Position numbers and translations under genes: made by a program. Under the pieces are notes generated by a model. That model was not told where the DNA came from. It worked only from the letters and a program-made list of their open reading frames with translations, and made no database searches. Positions 57,001 to 64,000 of a stretch of 64,000 nucleotides of DNA are shown here, one piece after another. How positions within the stretch are numbered: position 1 is the first letter of the stretch; each line of letters opens with the position of its first letter. This DNA comes from Valencia hispanica (lineage: Eukaryota > Chordata > Actinopteri > Cyprinodontiformes > Valenciidae): assembly GCA_963556495.2 (NCBI GenBank), contig OY747721.1, positions 35,030,849-35,094,848 on the forward strand. Direction: 5' to 3'.

Positions 57001-57575
57001 TAGGGGTGCAACGATCCTACTTTTTCAGTCCTGATACCGATACAGATGCCTGGGCTTTGTGTATCTGTCGATACCGATCTGATACTATTGTTGAATAATA
57101 ATAAACTGTATACCCTCCACCTTATACCTTACTTGAAGAGACTAAAAGGTACCAGACTTTACTAACTAAACATAACTAAGACTTCTTTTTTCCTTTTGTT
57201 TTGCTGAGGTGCAGGAATTCAGCGTGCTCCTTAGCATAGTGTTTCTGGATGACCTTGATTAAAGTAGTAGTGTTGTACTTTGCAGTAATACCACCTCCCC
57301 TCGAAACATTTACTTTGCAGACATTGCAAACAGCCGACGAACTAGTTGGAGTGGCAAGCATGAAATATCTCCACACAGCCGACCCTTTGGCTCGCTCCAT
57401 TATGCTTCTAGCATGCGACGCACGTGAAGCTGATGAATGACATAGGTTCTGCTGCGACGAAAAACAAAAATCTGGATCGGCCAGTGGATCTGTTCATTGT
57501 TCCGATCCCCGATCCAGCTATTTTGTCAGTATCGAGGCCGATATCCGATCCTAATATCGGATCGGTGCACCCCTA
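57001..57575 (-). mobile_element. hAT transposon derivative with exact 8-bp duplication and a BED exon
   Basis: TAGGGGTGCA (57001-57010) and TGCACCCCTA (57566-57575) are perfect inverted ends. ACAGAAAG lies at 56993-57000 and 57576-57583. The subterminal parts hold 'gataccgat' and 'cgatccgatatt'-like words. The 575-bp element keeps only a BED-finger exon on the minus strand (57176-57400); the rest of the transposase is gone. Confidence 0.93.
57176..57400 (-). pseudogene. BED-type zinc finger exon of a hAT transposase (ZBED-like)
   Basis: The 74-codon open frame contains SAVWRYF at 7-13, Cys25-x2-Cys28 (CNVC), a YNTTTLIKVIQ segment, and His54-x4-His59 (HYAKEH), which together make a BED finger. 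It is followed by a Lys-rich end and a stop. BED fingers bind DNA at the start of hAT transposases and their ZBED relatives. Without the catalytic and dimerisation parts it could at most encode a small DNA-binding protein; expression is not shown. Confidence 0.78.
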
Positions 57576-57589
57576 ACAGAAAGACTACA

Positions 57590-59640
57590 AAAGAGAAGAA
57601 CTGAGGTGTTGCAATGATCCTGTCAATGTTCTTGGTTAACACTGTGGTGGAATATACAGAGATCAATGCAGAAACTCATGCCTGCAAATCTCAAGAAACA
57701 ATAGCAATGACAAAAAATCCTCAGGAACAAAGTAAGAGACCAATACGTTCACGAAGGTCATTTGATCCATGGCGTGTACTCAATTTTTACATTGACTGGA
57801 TATACACTAATAGAAACTTTCTTAGCTCTCTAGTCTCAGTAAGTCTTAACTATTCTGCAATGCAACACCATGGAAACCAGATTCAGCCAGCCTAAGCTAA
57901 CTCCAAGTGCCTCCTTACTGCAGCTGTGTTGTGATAAAATAGTGCTTGTCCACATAAACTGATCTTTTTGTAGCCAGAAAAGACATAAGGTGGACCTAGA
58001 ATTGTTCCTGTGATGGATGACTGACCTGTCCAGAGTCTACCCCACACTAAACCACCCCACATGAAGAAGACAATTAATGGCTTTTTGCAAACCACATTCC
58101 CTTTGAAGGAGAAAACAACAGGAGAACATGTCCCAAATAATGACAAATGCACAGCAGAAAAAAGAAGACACTGGGCTCTTTGAGAGATTGGTAAGAGGAC
58201 ATAAAATATGTAGTCATACATGGAAACAAGCAAATTATTCCTGTAAATCATTAATTTTCCTTTTGAATAAATTATTGAAAAAAAGAGCAGAAGAAAAGAC
58301 TGAAATGAAAAAACAGCTGGGGTATGGAGAAAAAAAATTGTGCAAGAATAATAGACGGAGGAAATCAACAAAAAGAAGAAAAAACCCCAGAAGAGATAGG
58401 GTGAAAATTGCCAAAGATAACTGTTGAAAGTACATAACAAGACATTTGAAGCATCAGTAATGCGCTCAGAGTAAAGACTTGTTCCTATAACCAGCTTCTA
58501 AAACTGTGCAAAGTCAAAAGTGAATCAGTTATATATATCGACCAAATGAGATTAGAGGAAAGTGTGGGCTCTTCTGGATGGCTGAAGCACTCATTTATCA
58601 CTGCAGAATTAGGTCCAATTATTTCAGTACTTCAGTCCGTATAGTGAACAAAATCTAATTGTGACGAATTCAGACGTGTTGTAGTCATGCCTCTTATGGT
58701 AACTGACTGAAACATATTTTATTTGTACCATATGTACTTTTGCCAAGATTGGGAAATGCAGAGGAAGCAGCAAGCTTGAATAGATACAACACACGAAGAG
58801 TTGTGTAAGGGTACATATATTAAGCTTAATGAAATGTGCACAAATGCTAACTTTCAATCTTGGTTGATTTCATTTTAATCTCAAGTTTGATCCTGATTGT
58901 TTTGATTTATAAAGATAGAGAATATGCAACTTTATCAGGTTATATTACAATCAATAAATATAGAGCCAGAAAATGTTAAAAACATCTTTAAAGTGTGTAA
59001 CGTATCGTAAACAAACCATACTTGGCCTTTCAATTGTTTTTCAATGTAGATAAGCCATTTTACAACACACTTTTCTGACCCACCCAAAAAAAGCCTTTGG
59101 AGTAACACCTCTCTAAAACAGGAAGTTCTGCCATATTCGGATGATGATGGGTGCCTGAAATCTCATATTGCTACTGCCTATTCTTATATACAAAAGAAGA
59201 CCGTCCTAATGGGGGTGCTAAATGGATGTGTTGTAGTAAATGGCAACGTAAAAAAAGTGATTATTTTTTTAATAACCAAAATATTTTAAAAGACTGCTCA
59301 ATTCTTTAGCATATTTGGGCATTCTTGAATTATTATTAGGAGCTACATTGGAGAGTTACATGCTGAGGAGCTGCAGGTTGTAAACCCCTGAGGTACAGTA
59401 TCCCCTCATCTGCATGTGTTCTGTTTACTTTCAATCAAGATTGGTACCTTGCATTTGTCCTATACAATATAAGTCAAAAGGAACAATTCAATTAAATGTA
59501 ACTAATTCCAACTAACAAGAGTATTTGGAAACTAAAGTTTGGAAGAATTACTACAGAAATCCAAACCTTGACCGAGACAGTTTACAGTATATGTGCAAAC
59601 GTCTTTGTATTTCATTGGGGTTAATACATGGTTTTCCTTT
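57590..59640. other. Spacer, no element recognised
   Basis: About 2 kb. The 182-codon minus frame at 57892-58440 is F/L/S-rich opposite A-rich plus-strand sequence and has no domain, so I do not call it a gene. Confidence 0.5.
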
Positions 59641-60015
59641 TTCTTTATAAATTTAATTTATAAAGTGTGGGGTGCATTGGTTTTCTGTGATAGCCTTAAA
59701 TTAGTCCAGTGCAACCAACTGCCTTCAGAAGTCACCTAATTAGTACAGTGTACTTGAATGTAATTTAATCTCAGTATAAATTCACCTACTCTGTCAAGAA
59801 CAAAGAACACAGCAAGGTCAAGAAAAATGTTATGAAGAAGTTTAAATGAGGGGGCTATAAAAATAGGAAACATTGTGGTGGCTGCATCATGCTGAGTGAA
59901 TGGCTTTCTTCAGCAGCAACAAGGAACCTGGACAGTGTTGAATGGTAGATGGTTGAGCTAAATCCTGTAAGAGACTTGAGGATGTACCTTCCAGTACAAC
60001 AAATACTGTAAACAT

Positions 60016-60397
60016 TAGGGATGTAAGAAAATACAGACACACTGATACATCGCGATATTTTATGTCACAATATTGTATTGATATTCAAAAGAAATTTATA
60101 AAAAAAAATATATTTTTAGAATTTGAATGGAAACATTAGTTTTTGAAGTAAAATAAAAAATATGACTGGCTGTTTTCACCTTCTTTGTTCCAGTGGATCA
60201 ACTAGAAATAGTAATAAAACTAGATGTGTTAAAGTATGAAACAGGTTGGAGTGTTTAGAATGCTGTGACCGTTTTTCTACAGTTAAATTCAGTTTTAAAA
60301 ATCACAATATATAGTCTTATTAATAGTAATTATTAATCGTCTCCCCTGTATTGTGTTACATATCGTATCACCAGATTCTTGCCAATACACATCCCTA
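60016..60397. mobile_element. hAT-type MITE with exact 8-bp duplication
   Basis: TAGGGATGT starts at 60016 and its inverse ACATCCCTA ends at 60397 (one mismatch near 60389 aside). GTAAACAT lies at 60008-60015 and 60398-60405. The body has 'gatacatcgcgatatt' and 'tatcgtatcacca' subterminal parts and no coding. It is inserted in the Tc1-like relic, whose text continues across it. Confidence 0.92.
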
Positions 60398-60454
60398 GTA
60401 AACATACAACCAGATTGTGTTAGAAGGGCCCAGTCAAAGTCCAGAGCAGGGGTT

Positions 60455-61210
60455 CCTTTAACAAAATATTTTCCGCATTTGATTAGATTTTTAGAATAGT
60501 GACAGAGAAATCTGAAGGCCGTCCGTCATTTTGACAGATTACAATTCACATTTCAGACCACTTAGTGCAGGACGCACAGACATCTTCAACTTTATGCACA
60601 GCGTATAGGTAACTAAATCAGTGGGGGGGGGGTTCCCATGAGAGCGCCTGAGCAGCATCTCAGACCTGGACACTGTACTCAATGCATCTCGCTATCTGGG
60701 AGCTGACGGCACGGTGAAGAGTTATGGAGGCTTTGAAATTTAGCCTAGTGTTGTGCCAACCACCGGTGGAGAAATGGTGCATGCTGTGGGATTTCCTCCC
60801 ACTGAAGGGATAGCTTGTGGGTCAAGAAACGACTCAAAAAGGCAGTCGTTCCGATTTCTGATCACTTCAATTAAGAGAAATGTTCCCTGATTTCAAAACC
60901 TTGGGTGAAATGAAGCTTGTAATTCCAGTCTCTAATGTGGGAGTGGATTCAGCCTACAGAACCACATCAAAACCCTCTTAAGAAGTAATCTGTTCAAAGT
61001 AAAAATGTAAAAAAAACTAAAAACTCCTGAACATAGCCTCTGCAGCAATCCCACTTGAAACATTTGATTACGCACAAGCAGGCAGGTAATTCATGTCCAT
61101 TTGGAATAGGTGGACGATGTTATTATCATTTAAAAAATTTATTATGATGGGATTTAAAAAAAAAATTAAAAAAATAATACACCCCAACAGTCAAAATGAC
61201 GGGCAACAAA
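60455..61210. mobile_element. Unclassified insertion inside the Tc1-like relic
   Basis: About 755 bp lie between Tc1 text ending 'agtccagag' and resuming '...caaactgggaatctg'. Near its ends are 'ccgtccgtcattttgacag' (60519) and its inverse 'cagtcaaaatgacgggc' (61187), so it has inverted internal ends. There is no transposase frame, and the target duplication was not resolved. A G10 run is at 60624-60633. Confidence 0.5.
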
Positions 61211-61444
61211 AACATCAAACTGGGAATCTGTGACAAGACTTTACATTTTAAGTTACAGTATATCTGGGCTGACTGAGGTTGGAAGAATGGTCTTTGAGAG
61301 AATAAATGGCTAAAGTGTTCAGTCTCTAGATGTGCAAAGCTGGGTGAGCCATACCCCTGAAGAACTGCTGGGGGAACTGCAGATAAAGGTGCTTTTACCA
61401 AGTATTGACTCAGAGGGACTGAATACAAATGCAGCCCACAGATG

Positions 61445-62398
61445 AAAAAAAAAAAAAAAAAACGTATTTAAAAGGTTAGCAGTCAGAAAATTAAGATGTG
61501 ACTCTGTTACAACGAGGAATGGTTTTACATGGTTCGTCGAATTTTGCTTCAGGCCTCACGTGGTACACGACAGGTTCTGATGCGATCCTACCTGATGATA
61601 CCACTGCAATCAGAACGCACGTTGTTATTAGCATCAGACTCTAGGGAGAAGGCAGCACCGGGCTGGCTGGCGTTACGGAGTGTCAGCGTGGGGACAAAAA
61701 GAAAACAATCTGAACTTTCCTGAGGCCTTTGGCAGCTCTGCTCAGTTCGTGTATGAGTCACATCACAGAACACATATACACAGTCACTTTTAGCCATGAC
61801 TGCACGGGTGTTGCTGAGGTGGGTTGGAGCCTGCAGAGAATCCTAACATTCCCAACAATGAGAGAGCGCCAAGCTCCTAATTGTTGAGGGAGCGTTCCTG
61901 GGGCCTGACTGCAGGAGCGGTCCTGTTTGTCAAAGGTAAGTCAATGTGTCACAGCGGCAGTGTGGCACACTGACCTGCTGGCACTGCTGACCATACAGGC
62001 TTAACCCAGATCCTCCCCGTTTCCTTCCTCTAATTCAGCTCCGGCTCCATTTGTGCCACTGATTAAAGTTTTTTCATAAGAGACAAACATTTTTTTTTAA
62101 CTTTTTATTTATTTATTTTACTTTAACATATCTATGGTCCTTTTGCATATATCTTGTTTACTTATATGACTGCATTTCCACTGATAGAGAGCATTTGTCA
62201 GTGTGAAAAGATAAAAACATCACATAGAGGCAGCCAAGGGGATGGTATGTCCTGAGCTGTTCCCACACACACTAAAAACTCAAAAGCCTGGCTGTGTTTT
62301 TGTTCCCTTTGGAACACCGTGTTCAGAACTAATGAAAAGTATACCTGTATTATTAAAGAACATAAGTCTTTTTTCTCCATTTGATGACTGAAAAACAA
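61445..62398. other. Spacer, nothing recognised
   Basis: About 950 bp after an A-run (61447-61462). GC is somewhat higher at 61530-61700 and 61860-61990, without an assignable motif. Confidence 0.45.
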
Positions 62399-62405
62399 CA
62401 TTTAA

Positions 62406-62794
62406 AGACCCACTCCGATGAAAATCATGTTTTTCTAGGTGTTAACATGTTGTTGTGGCATTTTTCTGATGCTAGAGGACATATCTTGAGAAAATTAAGC
62501 TCAAAGTTGTATTTCTGAGTATTTCTGCATTCAAATGGCTGTGAATCAGTAGCAGACGTTAAAATGCCAGCTAAAATAGACTGGAGTTGTGACGTAGTAA
62601 CTCCACTGGGCGGGGCCACAAGCTCCTACTCCGCTCCGCGAGGCGAATTGCTAATGAGCTACTGCAGCTCTGCTAAAGCGAAGTCCCAGAAAACGGCACA
62701 GGTTTTGTGATTTTGGCTAAAAACGGCATAATCATAATCTAAAGACCACTGAGAATGTTTAGAAAATAGCTCAAAATATGATCGGAGTGGGACT
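62406..62794. mobile_element. TTAA-target MITE
   Basis: AGACCCACTCCGATGAAAAT (from 62406) and ATGATCGGAGTGGGACT (to 62794) are inverse, bordered by TTAA at 62402-62405 and 62795-62798. It is 389 bp with a GC-richer middle ('actgggcggggccaca') and no open frame. It resembles a fish MITE with 'agtcccactccgat' ends. Confidence 0.82.
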
Positions 62795-62879
62795 TTAAAG
62801 CCATCTGAGGGTTCATCTACAACAAACGAACAACTGATTGAGACAAGAACACCATACAAAGCAACAACACAAAAGTATT

Positions 62880-64000
62880 CATCTCCAAACTACTTTTTCT
62901 ATCAAAGGTACTGGAAAGAATTGTCTATGAGCAGTTATAATCACATCTAAATGAAGATCATATCATGGACATTTTTCAGTCTGGATTTAGATGCTTTCAC
63001 CAAAGAAAATCTGCCCATCTCCGCGTATTTAATGACATTCTGCTGGCTACTCACTCAGGGTTTTCTGTGCTTCTTGAACCCCCTGACTTATCCGCCGCTT
63101 TTGATACAGTCGACCATCACATTTTGATTTCCAGACTAATGCAATTGGCTGGCTTTCCATGATCAGCCCTACATTGGTTTCATTCTTACTTTAATGAATG
63201 GATTCACCATTCTGCTGGACGACTGTTCTCCATCAGTTCAGAAGGTGAACTGATGGAGGAGTCCCTCAAGGTTCCATCCTTGGTCTAAAACTCTTCTCCA
63301 TTTATATTTTGGCATTATGTGGCATCTTCAGAAAGCATGCTATCCACTACCACTTTTACGCTGATGACTGTCAAATTTATCTGTCCTTTAAACCCAGTGA
63401 TTCCCTCCAACCTCTTTGATTGTCTACAGGACATCAAGGACTGGCTGGCGGCAAACTTTCTCCATCTTAATGACTCAAAAACCCAAGTTATACTATTTAG
63501 ACCACCAAGCTTTACTGAAAACCCAGCACCTGAGCTTCATTCTCTCTCCCGTTACGTCACATCCATTGTTGCGAACCTGGGAGTGAAAATGGACTAAGCC
63601 TTAAAGATGGATTCTCAGGTCAACTCAGTAGTGAAGTCGTGCTTCTTCCTCCTTAGGAGGATTTCTTAACTCAAAGCTGTGTTGGGTAAACGTCACCTCG
63701 AATCAATAATCCATTCGTTTATCACATCCCAGCTGGATTACTCAAATTCATGTCTATATGGGACCAGTTAAGCATCTTTCTCACGCCTCCAACTCGTCAA
63801 GAATGAGGCGGTAAGGTTCTTGCCTAGAGCGGATAGACAACAGTATATCACCCCAATCCTAAAATTTCTCCATTGGCTGCCCAGTCAGTTCAGGATTTAT
63901 TTTAAGATTCAGCTTTTTGTTTTTAAATCTCTGAATGGCCTGGCGTTGGATTAGGGTTAACTTGACCCTGACAGAGCTACTCCATCCATATCACCCTTCG
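62880..64000 (+). mobile_element. L2-clade LINE, reverse transcriptase part, runs past the window
   Basis: From 62888 it reads VLERIVYEQL, then IFQSGFRCFHQRKSAHLRVF, DLSAAFDTVDHHILISRL (63087-63140, first Asp block intact), a broken GVPQGS box (63255), 'yhfyaddcqiyl' (63345-63385, frameshifted), IKDWLAANFLHLNDSKTQVI (63433-63492), and 'RLQLVKNEAVRFL' to 'ILKFLHWLP' at 63850-63880. It ends inside the C-terminal region at the window edge. Several stops and frameshifts; a subfamily different from the 42 kb copy. Confidence 0.87.

Larger units (their letters stand above)
59650..61440 (+). mobile_element. Tc1-like transposon relic interrupted twice
   Basis: The left part has 'cagaagtcacctaattagtacagtg' (59730). 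The transposase middle includes 'gtggtggctgcatcatgctgagtgaatggctttcttcagcagc' (59875, Gly-rich block) and 'taccttccagtacaacaaatactgtaaacat' (59986, second Asp region, decayed). After the hAT MITE it resumes with 'acaaccagattgtgttagaagggcccagtcaaagtccagag' and, after a second insertion, with 'gggaatctgtgacaagac' (61225), 'cagtctctagatgtgcaaagctgg' and 'gactgaatacaaatgcag' (61405). Many stops; an old copy. Confidence 0.78.

Noticed and set aside
57892..58440. 182-codon minus-strand open frame, Phe/Leu/Ser-rich
   Set aside because: It lies opposite A-rich sequence and its composition is what such sequence gives. No domain, no splice context, no repeat identity.

Overview
The window looks like non-coding, transposon-rich chromosome of a teleost fish. 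The reasons are AT-rich spacers, many decayed Tc1-like elements (several relatives of the salmonid/Sleeping Beauty type), L2 and Rex1 LINEs, tRNA-derived SINEs, and hAT and TTAA-target elements typical of fish genomes. I see no intact host gene, no tRNA or rRNA gene and nothing prokaryotic. Two short exon-like stretches (16495-16610 minus, 18349-18536 plus) are the only hints of host coding sequence, and both are weak.

Layout. 0-13 kb: Tc1 relics, a decayed PIF/Harbinger-like element split by a solo LTR with a 5-bp target duplication, a 1.8 kb hAT derivative with a perfect 8-bp target duplication that keeps a first transposase exon, an L2 3' end and a GGAA array. 12.7-30 kb: Tc1 relics, Rex1 ends, a pogo/Tigger-like element, a full-length tRNA-type SINE and compound microsatellites over long unassigned spacers. 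31-36.3 kb: a Tc1 relic split by a LINE, then a Rex-like LINE carrying three transposons nested inside one another. 37.2-39.8 kb: the youngest-looking element, a Tc1-like copy with a nearly open DD34E transposase and a 1-kb hAT element in its 3' region. 42-50 kb: a long L2 LINE with decayed endonuclease and reverse transcriptase, a hAT MITE abutting another L2 tail, and more Tc1 and L2 pieces. 50-64 kb: two copies of one TTAA-type element, a hAT derivative with a BED-finger exon, a Tc1 relic holding two insertions, a TTAA MITE and an L2 LINE that runs off the right edge.

The elements do not form a pathway. The window records serial insertion: old Tc1, Harbinger and LINE copies were landing sites for younger hAT, TTAA and LTR elements. 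Exact target duplications were read directly at six insertions (4813-5515, 6067-7885, 38685-39685, 45489-45662, 57001-57575, 60016-60397), which fixes both boundaries and nesting order. Family names rest on recognition from memory and no database search was possible; boundaries without a target duplication are approximate.
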